Shown here piece after piece: positions 1-6,777 of a stretch of 33,464 bases of DNA. The DNA is taken from NCBI GenBank assembly GCA_028870275.1, contig JAGWPY010000179.1:1-33464 (forward strand), in the 5' to 3' direction. The stretch's first letter is position 1; the number at the start of each line of letters is the position of its first letter. The stretch comes from Gammaproteobacteria bacterium. Its GTDB lineage: Bacteria > Pseudomonadota > Gammaproteobacteria > Steroidobacterales > Steroidobacteraceae. A program made the translations under genes and the position numbers. The notes under the pieces were generated by a model, which was not told the DNA's origin, made no database searches, and was given only the letters and a program-made list of their open reading frames with translations.

Positions 1-69
1 CATGATTGCCTGCAGCCCGGTCAGGAGGACGACCAGGAAGTTCTGCTTAACCAGTACGGGTTCGGCCAT
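1..69 (-). CDS. Start of unknown, probably membrane, protein (partial)
   Basis: Only the first 23 codons are in the window; the gene continues past base 1. It begins MAEPVLVKQNF and then runs into a hydrophobic stretch (VVLLTGLQAI), which looks like the first membrane helix of an inner-membrane protein. The ATG is read right to left at 69-67. No clear ribosome binding site is visible in front of it, and a longer 100-residue ORF in another frame crosses this area but looks like a shadow. Too little is visible to name a family. The neighbour, a DegT aminotransferase, is transcribed divergently, so this could be the first gene of a leftward unit. Confidence 0.35.
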   Translation of the reverse strand, partial: MAEPVLVKQNFLVVLLTGLQAIM

Positions 70-234
70 TCGGCATCCGTGATCCGATCTTTCGCGCCAT
101 TTCGCCGCCTGCGGTCCTGTAGAAGCCCTTCGGGTCCGCGCGGTAAAGCCCACACATTATCCACGAACTCGCCGGCGGCGAATGTGAACCAATCGTAAGA
201 GGAATCCAGGCTAATGCCTCGATCGGTGAAATGC

Positions 235-240
235 TATCCT
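235..240 (+). promoter_or_regulatory. -10-like box 8 nt before the aminotransferase ATG
   Basis: TATCCT matches four of six positions of the TATAAT consensus and is separated from ATG 249 by 8 bases. No good -35 hexamer is seen. It is part of the recurrent short-leader pattern described in the findings. Confidence 0.35.
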
Positions 241-248
241 CCGCGGTC

Positions 249-1415
249 ATGATCCAGGTACCGCTTCTCGACCTCAAAGCGCAATACGCGGCGATCCGCG
301 ACGAGGTCATGCCGCTCATCGAGGACGTCTGCGCCCGGCAGCAGTTCATTCTCGGCGAACACGTGCGTGAACTCGAGGCCGAACTCGCCGCCTATTCGCG
401 CTGCGCCTTCGGGATCGGCGTGTCGAGCGGCACCGACGCGCTGTTGCTCGCGCTGATGGCGCTCGGCCTCGGGCCGGGGGACGAGGTCGTGACCTCGCCG
501 TTCACCTTCTTCGCGACCGCTGGCGCGATCGCCCGCGTCGGCGCGCGGCCGGTGTTCTGCGACATCGATCCGGCGACGTTCAACCTGTCGCCGGCGGCGG
601 TGCGCGATTTCCTCGAACGCCGCTGCGAGCGGCGCGACGGCTTGTTGCGCAACCGGATCACCGGCGGCCGGGTCGCGGCGCTCATGCCGGTGCACCTGTA
701 CGGGCAATGCGCGGACATGGGACCGCTCATGGAGCTTGCGCGCGCGCACGGCCTTCGCGTCATCGAGGACGCCGCCCAGGCGATCGGCAGCGAGCACCTG
801 CATGGCGCGCGCGCGGGCTCGTTCGGCGACGTCGGCTGTTTCTCGTTCTTCCCGAGCAAGAATCTCGGGGCGTTCGGCGATGCGGGTCTGTGCACGGCAA
901 ACGATGCCGATCTCGCCGAGCACCTGCGCATCCTGCGGGTGCACGGCGGCAAGCCCAAGTATTACCACGGCTTCATCGGCGGCAATTTCCGCATCGACGA
1001 GTTACAGGCGGCGGTGCTGCGCGTGAAGCTCAAACATCTCGACGCCTGGACCGAGGGGCGTCGCCGCAATGCCGCCTGGTACGACCGGGCGTTCGCGGCC
1101 GCGGGGCTCGCCGGGCGGCTCGTGCCGCCCCGCGCGGTGCCCGGCTACCGGCACATCTACAACCAGTACGTGATTCGCGTGCCGAGGCGGGATGCGTTGC
1201 GCGCTTTCCTCGCCGAACGCGGGATCGGCACCGAGATCTATTATCCGGTGCCGCTGCATCTGCAGGAGTGCTTCGCCTATCTCGGATACCGGGTCGGCGA
1301 CCTGCCGGAATCCGAGCGCGCGGCCGCCGAGAGTCTCGCGCTGCCGGTCTATCCGGAGCTCGAGGCCGCCCAGCTCGAACACGTGGTCGCGACCATCGCG
1401 GCGTTCCACGCCTGA
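249..1415 (+). CDS. DegT/DnrJ/EryC1/StrS-family PLP aminotransferase
   Basis: This is a pyridoxal-phosphate enzyme of the family that aminates keto-sugars in surface polysaccharide, glycan or antibiotic-sugar synthesis. The fold type I signature is clear: substrate/cofactor region [11 protein letters not shown], the VIEDAAQ aspartate that contacts the pyridine nitrogen, and the Schiff-base lysine in [12 protein letters not shown] (about residue 204 of 388). The track starts at 231, but the family normally begins close to the motif [10 protein letters not shown], so I choose ATG 249. There is no Shine-Dalgarno before it, but a TATCCT box lies 8 bases upstream. No glycosyltransferase or sugar epimerase genes are adjacent, so the sugar substrate cannot be inferred. 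It is a standalone gene between divergent and convergent neighbours. Confidence 0.88.
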   Translation: MIQVPLLDLKAQYAAIRDEVMPLIEDVCARQQFILGEHVRELEAELAAYSRCAFGIGVSSGTDALLLALMALGLGPGDEVVTSPFTFFATAGAIARVGARPVFCDIDPATFNLSPAAVRDFLERRCERRDGLLRNRITGGRVAALMPVHLYGQCADMGPLMELARAHGLRVIEDAAQAIGSEHLHGARAGSFGDVGCFSFFPSKNLGAFGDAGLCTANDADLAEHLRILRVHGGKPKYYHGFIGGNFRIDELQAAVLRVKLKHLDAWTEGRRRNAAWYDRAFAAAGLAGRLVPPRAVPGYRHIYNQYVIRVPRRDALRAFLAERGIGTEIYYPVPLHLQECFAYLGYRVGDLPESERAAAESLALPVYPELEAAQLEHVVATIAAFHA

Positions 1416-1440
1416 ACGTCCTTGCCGCCCTGGACCTGCG

Positions 1441-1474
1441 GTGGCCGTGGCGGGGCTGTGGCCGTGGCGGGGCT
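1441..1474. repeat. Perfect 17-bp tandem duplication
   Basis: The unit gtggccgtggcggggct occurs twice with no gap (1441-1457 and 1458-1474). It fills most of the 58-base interval between the convergent ends of the aminotransferase and glrR, and its last base is part of the glrR stop codon. It is G-rich on the plus strand. It may be a replication-slippage product. No T-tract follows, so it is not a typical terminator. Confidence 0.85.
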
Positions 1475-2919
1475 CAGGACTTCTTGAAGTCCTCGGGCAG
1501 GAGTTGGTGGCGCGACAGGAGCTTGTAGAAGTCGGTCCGGTTGCGTTTGGCGAGCCGGGCCGCCTGGCTGACGTTGCCGGCGGTGATCTGCAGGATCTGG
1601 GAGAGGTAGTTGCGGGTGAACTCGTCGCGCGCCTCGTCGAACGAGGGCAGACGGGTCGAGCCGCTGCCGAGCGACTGCTGGACGATTTCCGCGGTGATGA
1701 TCGCGCCGTGCGTCAGCGCGAAGTTCTGTCTCACGACGTTGGCGAGCTGGCGGACGTTGCCCGGCCAGTCCGCCGTGGCCAACACTTCGACCGCCTCGGG
1801 CGCGTAGATCCGCCGCTGGCCGGTTTCCTTGGCCATCTGTTCGAGGAAGTGCGCCACCAGCAGCGGAATGTCCTCGCGGTGGCGCGACAGCGGCGGCATC
1901 TCGATGTGGACCACGTTCAGCCGGTAATAGAGGTCCTCGCGATACTTGCCGGAGAGCATCTCGGCGTGCAGATCCGCGCGGGTCGCGGCGATCACCCGCA
2001 CGTTGATCGGCGTGGCCGCGCCGCCCAGGGGACGGACCGCGTTGTCCTGCAGCACGCGCAGCAGCTTCACCTGCAGGCGCATCGGCAGCTCGCCGACGTC
2101 CTCGAGAAGCAGCGTGCCGCCGTCGGCCGCGAGGAACTGGCCGCGCTGGGCCTTGGTCGCGCCCGGAAAGGCGCCCTTCTCGTGCCCGAACAGCTCCGAC
2201 TCGAGCAGGGTCTCGTCGGCGAGCGCGCAATTGACCACCACGAACGGCTGATTGCGCCGCGGGCTCGCATCGTGGATCGCGCGCGCGAGCAGCTTCTTGC
2301 CGGTGCCGCTCTCGCCCGAGATCAGCACACGCGCATCGGTGCCGGCGACCATGTTCGCCTGAGCGAGCTTGTCCTCGATGACCTGGCTGCGCGTCACGAT
2401 GCTCGCGCGCCAGGCCTCGTCGACCAGCGCGAAACCCGAGACCTTGAGCGCCTTTTGTACATGGTCGAGCAATTCCTGCTTGTCGACCGGCTTGGTGAGG
2501 AATCCGAACGCACCGCTCTGGGTCGCGTGCACCGCGTCCGGGATCGTGCCGTGCGCGGTCAGGATGATCACGCGCAGACCGGGCCAGCGGCTCTGCAGTT
2601 CCTTCAGCAGGCCGATGCCATCCATCTGGTCCATGCGCAGGTCGGTGATCACGAGATCCGGGCGGAACCGGGTGCAGGCGGCGAGCGCCGCCGCGCCGCT
2701 CTCGACCGCCTCGACCTCGTAATTCTCGGCACGCAGGCGGATCGTCAGCAGGCGCAGCAGCCCCGGGTCGTCGTCGACCACCAGGATCCTCGGCTTGCGC
2801 CGCAGCGGCGCGGCGCTCTCGCGCGCGGGGCGCGGCGTCAGGCCGAATCCGAGGCCGAGCGGGGCGGTGGCGGCGTTCAAGTAGGCATTCACGCGGGTAT
2901 CTCCCGGCTTCCTGGTCAT
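1474..2919 (-). CDS. glrR: GlrR/QseF-type response regulator with divergent sigma-54 activator core
   Basis: Response regulator of the GlrK/GlrR (QseE/QseF) envelope-stress pair, 481 residues. Order: N-terminal extension of about 43 residues; receiver domain with phospho-acceptor Asp93 (ITDLRMD) and the KPVDK lysine; AAA+ domain from about 170 to 400; Fis-type helix-turn-helix at the end (GNVSQAARLAKRNRTDFYKLLSRH), very close to E. coli GlrR. The AAA+ core is unusual: Walker A reads GESGTGKK (normally GKE), the sigma-54 contact loop reads GAFPGA (normally GAFTGA), and Walker B reads LLLEDVG (normally LDE). The Arg-finger region (REDLYYRLNV) and WPGNVRQL are intact. ATG 2919 overlaps the qseG stop as ATGA; a GTG at 2892 with a GGGAG site 8 bases upstream is an alternative start. 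Identity of the family is secure; normal sigma-54 activation is doubtful. Confidence 0.9.
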   Translation of the reverse strand: MTRKPGDTRVNAYLNAATAPLGLGFGLTPRPARESAAPLRRKPRILVVDDDPGLLRLLTIRLRAENYEVEAVESGAAALAACTRFRPDLVITDLRMDQMDGIGLLKELQSRWPGLRVIILTAHGTIPDAVHATQSGAFGFLTKPVDKQELLDHVQKALKVSGFALVDEAWRASIVTRSQVIEDKLAQANMVAGTDARVLISGESGTGKKLLARAIHDASPRRNQPFVVVNCALADETLLESELFGHEKGAFPGATKAQRGQFLAADGGTLLLEDVGELPMRLQVKLLRVLQDNAVRPLGGAATPINVRVIAATRADLHAEMLSGKYREDLYYRLNVVHIEMPPLSRHREDIPLLVAHFLEQMAKETGQRRIYAPEAVEVLATADWPGNVRQLANVVRQNFALTHGAIITAEIVQQSLGSGSTRLPSFDEARDEFTRNYLSQILQITAGNVSQAARLAKRNRTDFYKLLSRHQLLPEDFKKS

Positions 2920-3536
2920 GGCGGCGGCGCTCCGTCCGCGCCGCGTTCGTTGATCGAGCGCTCGATGTGCGTCACCGCCTCGAGCTTTGCGCGCGCATCC
3001 TGCAGCGCCTTGCGCAGCCGCGCATTCTCCTCCGCGGCGGCCGCGAGTCTGCGGGTCGCGACGCCGAGCCGGGTGCGTGCGTCGTCGTCGTTCGGCTGCG
3101 AGCGCAATCGCGCGTTCTCGCTCTCCAGCACCAGCTGCCGCTCGACTTCGCCGAGCACCACGCTCGCGAGCATCCGCTCCTCGGGAAGCAGAGTCTCGGG
3201 TCTGGCGAGGATTTCGGAAAGCTGTCGCTCGGCGGCGACGGGATCGGCGCCGCCGTGCCCCGGGGTGGCGAGCGCGAGCGCGTAGCGCAGGCGATTGGTC
3301 GTGGTCGGCGAGAGCTGGGCGGCGTCCTTGGCCGCCTGGAACTCCTCGGCCTGGCGGGCCGGATCGATCTGCGGCAGCCGGCTCATCAGCGCGAGGTCGG
3401 GTTCGATCGCGCTCGTCGGCCGCGCCGAGCGCGCGGCCGGCGGGGGCTTCTCGAGCGGCGCATGCACCAGGCTGCAGCCGCCGAGGCACAGCGCGGCGAG
3501 CGCTGCGAGGGATCGAGACGGGGGACTAGGCGGCAT
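2916..3536 (-). CDS. qseG: QseG-like outer-membrane lipoprotein between glrK and glrR
   Basis: A 206-residue predicted lipoprotein. A short basic N-terminus and a hydrophobic stretch lead to the lipobox LGGC, about residue 21, where lipidation would occur. The mature part is low in hydrophobicity and ends in a helical, heptad-like region (ESENARLRS, EENARLRKALQDARAKLEAV) likely to form a coiled coil. In E. coli the middle gene of glrK-yfhG-glrR encodes the lipoprotein QseG (YfhG), which modulates the kinase; position, length and coiled coil fit that role here. Sequence identity alone is weak, so the name rests largely on context. It overlaps the end of glrK by 11 bases and its stop overlaps the glrR ATG, so translation is likely coupled. 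Confidence 0.75.
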   Translation of the reverse strand: MPPSPPSRSLAALAALCLGGCSLVHAPLEKPPPAARSARPTSAIEPDLALMSRLPQIDPARQAEEFQAAKDAAQLSPTTTNRLRYALALATPGHGGADPVAAERQLSEILARPETLLPEERMLASVVLGEVERQLVLESENARLRSQPNDDDARTRLGVATRRLAAAAEENARLRKALQDARAKLEAVTHIERSINERGADGAPPP

Positions 3537-5007
3537 GGACGGTGTTTTCGCTGTTCAGGTCGGTCGGTGCGGGCATGGACTGGCGCAGTGGCAGGCGCAC
3601 GCGGAAATGAGCGCCGCCGGCGGGTGCGTCGAGGATCTCGATGCTGCCACCGTGCGCGTTGACGAATTCCGTGACCACCGACAGACCGATGCCCGTGCCC
3701 TTGACGTGACCGCCCTGCGGGATCCTTCCCTGGTAGAAAGCCTCGAAAATCTGCGCGCGCTCCTCGGCCGGAACCCCCGGGCCGCTGTCGATCACGTCGA
3801 GCACCATCTGCGCGCCCTCCCGGCGTGCGTGGATCGAGATGGTGCCCCCGCGTGGCGTGAATTTGATCGCATTCGACAGGAGGTTGTCGAGGATCAGGCG
3901 AACCTTGCTGCGATCGGCGAGGGGGGTGAGGTCCTCCACCTGGACGTCGAGGCGCACGCGCTGCGCGACCAGCGTGAGCTGCTGGTTCTCGAGTACGCTC
4001 TTCACCAGTGGGCGCATGCGGAACTCCGAGACCTCCAGGCCGACGCTCTTCGCCTGCCAGGCGCTGAAGCTCAGCAGGTTCTCGATGAGACGCTGCAGCT
4101 TCATGCTGTTCTCGCGCAGGATCGCGGCGACCTCGCGCTGCGCGCCGCGCAGTTCCCCGACCGCGCCGTCCATGAGGAGTTCGGTGCCTTCACGGATGTT
4201 CGCGAGCGGCGTCTTGAGTTCGTGGGACATGTGTCTCAGGAACCGGTTCTTCTCCTGGGCGAGTTCGAGCAGGCGCGAGCGCAGCCATTCGAGCTGTTCG
4301 GCGAGATGCTCGAGGTCCTTCGGGCCGCGGATCGTGATGGGCCGGGAGAAGGCGCCGCGGCCGAGTTCGTTGATCGCCCGGTCGATCGCCCGAATCGGTC
4401 GTCCGAACAGGTAGGTGAACACGCCGACGACGGCGAGCGTGAGCGGCACGAGCAGCAGCGTCTGCCATAGGAGCGTGTGGCGGGTGTGTTCCGCGGCGAG
4501 CTGCAGGTTGGTGAGATCGAGGTCGATCTGGGCGTTGCTGCGATTGGAGATCCGCGAGGCGATGTCCGAGAGGTGCGGGAACTCGCCGATCAACGCGTTC
4601 ATCGGCGCGGCGCTCGGGGCGGTCGCGCGCATCCGCACCAGCATCGCGCGGGCCTCCTCCTCGAGCGAGCGCAGGTCCGCGCGTGTCGGCGCATCGAGCG
4701 GCAGTCGTTCGAGGGCGCCGGCCGCCTGTTCGAGCCGGCCCGTCGCGCGTGCGTAGGTGTCGAGCAGGTCGGGCCCGCCGAGGATCTGATAGAGGCGGGC
4801 GGTGCGCTCGAGCACCCCGATGTTCTCGAACAGCAGCTGGGTGTTGCGCGTGCCCTGCATGCCGTGGATCACGAGCTCCTGGCTGCGGTTCGAGAGGCGA
4901 TTCATCTGCACGGCCGCGCTCACGATCGCGAACAGCAGTGGGATCGCCACGATCGTGAAGCCGACCAGCATCAGCCCGCTCAGCGATTTCGGCCGAGGAA
5001 TACGCAT
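3526..5007 (-). CDS. glrK: GlrK/QseE sensor histidine kinase
   Basis: Inner-membrane sensor kinase of 493 residues. Two membrane helices (about 11-33 and 178-200) flank a roughly 145-residue helical periplasmic sensor. A HAMP linker follows (FGRPIRAIDRAINELGRGAF), then the dimerisation/phospho-acceptor helix RHMSHELKTPLANIREGTELL with His262, then a complete ATPase domain: N box DNLLSNAIKF, G1 DSGPGVP and G2 GTGIGLSV. The H-box region is nearly the same as in E. coli GlrK. The track extends upstream in frame to 5496, but that part lies antisense to srkA. I prefer ATG 5007, which lies 7 bases after a TAGAAT box; ATG 5016 is an alternative. First gene of a three-gene overlapping operon with qseG and glrR. 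Confidence 0.9.
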   Translation of the reverse strand: MRIPRPKSLSGLMLVGFTIVAIPLLFAIVSAAVQMNRLSNRSQELVIHGMQGTRNTQLLFENIGVLERTARLYQILGGPDLLDTYARATGRLEQAAGALERLPLDAPTRADLRSLEEEARAMLVRMRATAPSAAPMNALIGEFPHLSDIASRISNRSNAQIDLDLTNLQLAAEHTRHTLLWQTLLLVPLTLAVVGVFTYLFGRPIRAIDRAINELGRGAFSRPITIRGPKDLEHLAEQLEWLRSRLLELAQEKNRFLRHMSHELKTPLANIREGTELLMDGAVGELRGAQREVAAILRENSMKLQRLIENLLSFSAWQAKSVGLEVSEFRMRPLVKSVLENQQLTLVAQRVRLDVQVEDLTPLADRSKVRLILDNLLSNAIKFTPRGGTISIHARREGAQMVLDVIDSGPGVPAEERAQIFEAFYQGRIPQGGHVKGTGIGLSVVTEFVNAHGGSIEILDAPAGGAHFRVRLPLRQSMPAPTDLNSENTVHAA

Positions 5008-5014
5008 GCGCGGC

Positions 5015-5020
5015 ATTCTA
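5015..5020 (-). promoter_or_regulatory. -10-like box TAGAAT in front of glrK
   Basis: On the minus strand TAGAAT (five of six matches to TATAAT) is followed by 7 bases and ATG 5007. If it is the -10 element, transcription would start at or within a couple of bases of the start codon. It overlaps the alternative ATG 5016, which argues for the 5007 start. Confidence 0.45.
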
Positions 5021-5049
5021 GCAGCGCCGCGCGACGGTGCGGCGCCGGG

Positions 5050-5055
5050 TAGAAT
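5050..5055 (+). promoter_or_regulatory. -10-like box TAGAAT in front of srkA
   Basis: TAGAAT followed by 8 bases and ATG 5064, the mirror image of the arrangement in front of glrK. Only 29 bases separate the two divergent boxes, so the upstream parts of the two promoters must overlap. No consensus -35 is visible for either. Confidence 0.45.
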
Positions 5056-5063
5056 CGGCGCCG

Positions 5064-6035
5064 ATGCGCAAGAACACGCCCTACGCCGATCTGTCGCCCG
5101 AGGCCGTGCTGGCCGCGGTCGAGTCCGCCGGAGGGGCCACCGACGGCCGCGTTCTAGCGCTGAACAGCTACGAGAACCGGGTCTATCAGATCGGCATCGA
5201 GGACGGCGAGCCCCTGGTCGCGAAGTTCTATCGGCCGGCTCGCTGGAGCGACGCGGCGATCCTCGAGGAACATGCCTTCGCGCTCGAGCTCGCCGCCCTG
5301 GAGATCCCGGTGGTCGCGCCACTGCGAATCGACGGGTGCACGCTTCACCAGTACGAGGGATTCCGCTTCGCCCTGTTCCCGCGTCGCGGCGGACGCTGGC
5401 CGGAACTCGGCCGGGCGGACGACCGCGAGTGGCTGGGGCGTTTCCTCGGGCGCATCCATCGTGCCGGCCTCGCTGGGCGTTTTGCCCACCGTGCACCCTT
5501 GCGGGTCGAGGAACTCGGCCGCCGCTCGCGCGACTTCCTGCTCGAGGGGGGCTGGCTGCCCGACTATCTGCAGGGCAAGTACGCCGACCTCACCGACGCG
5601 CTGCTCGAGGCGGTCGAAAGCCGCGCCGACGGCTGGGCGGGCGCGCGGCTCGGCCGGATCCACGGTGACTGCCATCGCGGCAACATTCTCTGGACCGACG
5701 CCGGTCCGCACTTCGTCGACCTGGACGACTGCACGACCGGTCCGGCGGTCCAGGACCTGTGGATGCTGCTCGCCGGATCGGCGGGCGAGATCGAGACGCA
5801 GTTGCAGGACCTGCTGCGTGGCTACGAACAATTCATGCCCTTCGACCGCGGCGAACTCGCGCTGATCGAGCCACTGCGGGCGCTACGCATGATCCACTAC
5901 ACCGCCTGGATCGCGCGCCGATGGCAGGATCCGGCCTTTCCGCGCGCGTTTCCGTGGTTCGCCGAGCCGCGATACTGGGAAGAGCATTATCGCGCGCTCG
6001 ACGAGCAGTTGGCCGCCATTGTTGGTAATCTATGA
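5064..6035 (+). CDS. srkA: Stress response kinase A (YihE family)
   Basis: A cytoplasmic Ser/Thr protein kinase of the aminoglycoside-phosphotransferase fold, 323 residues, close to E. coli SrkA/YihE (328). E. coli SrkA counters programmed death by limiting MazF-type toxicity under stress. Seen directly: the family signature LNSYENRVYQ, the ATP-binding lysine in LVAKFYRP, the catalytic loop HGDCHRGNILW, and the metal-binding FVDLDD. A conserved C-terminal block follows (PALQDLWMLL-like, then IEPLRALRMIHYTAWIARRW). The track's GTG at 5037 would start upstream of the -10-like box; ATG 5064 gives the usual family N-terminus. No Shine-Dalgarno is seen. An unknown lipoprotein gene begins 4 bases after its stop, probably in the same unit. 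Confidence 0.93.
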   Translation: MRKNTPYADLSPEAVLAAVESAGGATDGRVLALNSYENRVYQIGIEDGEPLVAKFYRPARWSDAAILEEHAFALELAALEIPVVAPLRIDGCTLHQYEGFRFALFPRRGGRWPELGRADDREWLGRFLGRIHRAGLAGRFAHRAPLRVEELGRRSRDFLLEGGWLPDYLQGKYADLTDALLEAVESRADGWAGARLGRIHGDCHRGNILWTDAGPHFVDLDDCTTGPAVQDLWMLLAGSAGEIETQLQDLLRGYEQFMPFDRGELALIEPLRALRMIHYTAWIARRWQDPAFPRAFPWFAEPRYWEEHYRALDEQLAAIVGNL

Positions 6036-6039
6036 GGCC

Positions 6040-6693
6040 ATGCGCCGTCCACGACCGCCCGCGCCGAACCTCGACCGGTTGCCGCTCGATTCACGGTTCA
6101 CCTGCTGCCGGGCGGTGTTGCTCGGGCTGCTCGCGATGCTGGGCGGCTGCCATCATTCCGATACCGCGGCCGGCCCGGCTCCGGTCTTTCAGAGGCATCG
6201 ATCCGCAAAGCCCGGCGGACCCACGGTCGCGCAACAGACGGCCGGAATGGTCGATGCGCCGAGTCTGACCAAGGCCCTGCCAGGATTTCAACTGAAGTTC
6301 GACCTGCAGGCGCGGCCCACCCCGCATGCACCGCTCACCCTCGACCTCGCGATCGTGCCCTCGGGGTTCGCCGAACTGGCCGCGGTCGACGTCGAGCCGC
6401 CCGCCGAGGTACAGCTGGCGCCCGCCGACCGTCAGTACACCGTGAGTGCGCTCGAGCCGCAGACGGTCTATCGGCATTCGGTCAATCTCACGCCGATCGC
6501 GTCCGGCATGGTCATGATCGGGGTGAACGTCGCGGTGCGTCACGACGGTGTCATCGATACGCTCAAGTTCGCGATTCCATTGATGATCGGTGGTCCGGGG
6601 GCGAAAGTGCCGCCGCCTTCGAGCGCGGCCGCCACGCCGGTCGCAACTACGCCGGGCACGCCGGGCACGTCCGACACACCCGACACGCACTGA
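6040..6693 (+). CDS. Predicted lipoprotein of unknown function
   Basis: 217 residues. After a basic proline-rich N-terminus (about 30 residues) comes a hydrophobic stretch and a lipobox LGGC followed by HHSD, so it is probably a lipoprotein. The middle (about 75-190) alternates short hydrophobic strands with polar turns and looks like a beta-sandwich domain; I do not recognise a family. The tail is low complexity ([14 protein letters not shown]), encoded by short GC-rich repeats. It starts 4 bases after srkA. A TAATCT box inside the last srkA codons lies exactly 8 bases before its ATG, so it might also have its own promoter. The TTG at 6019 in the track would overlap srkA and is less likely. 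Confidence 0.7.
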   Translation: MRRPRPPAPNLDRLPLDSRFTCCRAVLLGLLAMLGGCHHSDTAAGPAPVFQRHRSAKPGGPTVAQQTAGMVDAPSLTKALPGFQLKFDLQARPTPHAPLTLDLAIVPSGFAELAAVDVEPPAEVQLAPADRQYTVSALEPQTVYRHSVNLTPIASGMVMIGVNVAVRHDGVIDTLKFAIPLMIGGPGAKVPPPSSAAATPVATTPGTPGTSDTPDTH

Positions 6694-6703
6694 CGGCGTA
6701 TCC

Positions 6704-6722
6704 CGCCCATCTCGCATGGGCG
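6704..6722. promoter_or_regulatory. Perfect inverted repeat upstream of typA
   Basis: CGCCCAT-ctcgc-ATGGGCG, a 7-bp perfect stem with a 5-base loop, just after the lipoprotein stop and 14 bases upstream of a TATAGT box. It could be the terminator of the srkA unit (a short TTTT run follows 8 bases later) or an operator covering the -35 region of typA. The sequence does not decide between these. Confidence 0.4.
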
Positions 6723-6736
6723 AGGAGATTTTCGCG

Positions 6737-6742
6737 TATAGT
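6737..6742 (+). promoter_or_regulatory. Probable -10 element of typA
   Basis: TATAGT, five of six matches to the sigma-70 -10 consensus, 35 bases upstream of the typA GTG. No recognisable -35 hexamer lies at normal spacing; the inverted repeat 6704-6722 occupies that place. Confidence 0.4.
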
Positions 6743-6777
6743 AGCGAGTTTGCCCTCGCTCTTTCGAAGTACCACCC

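Noticed and set aside
47-349. 100-residue minus-strand frame at the left end
   Set aside because: Overlaps the aminotransferase start and both divergent upstream regions; Ser/Arg/Thr-rich composition, no motif and no ribosome site.
1192-3285. 697-residue plus-strand frame over glrR and qseG
   Set aside because: The opposite strand encodes the complete GlrR with receiver, AAA+ and HTH motifs; this frame is its shadow.
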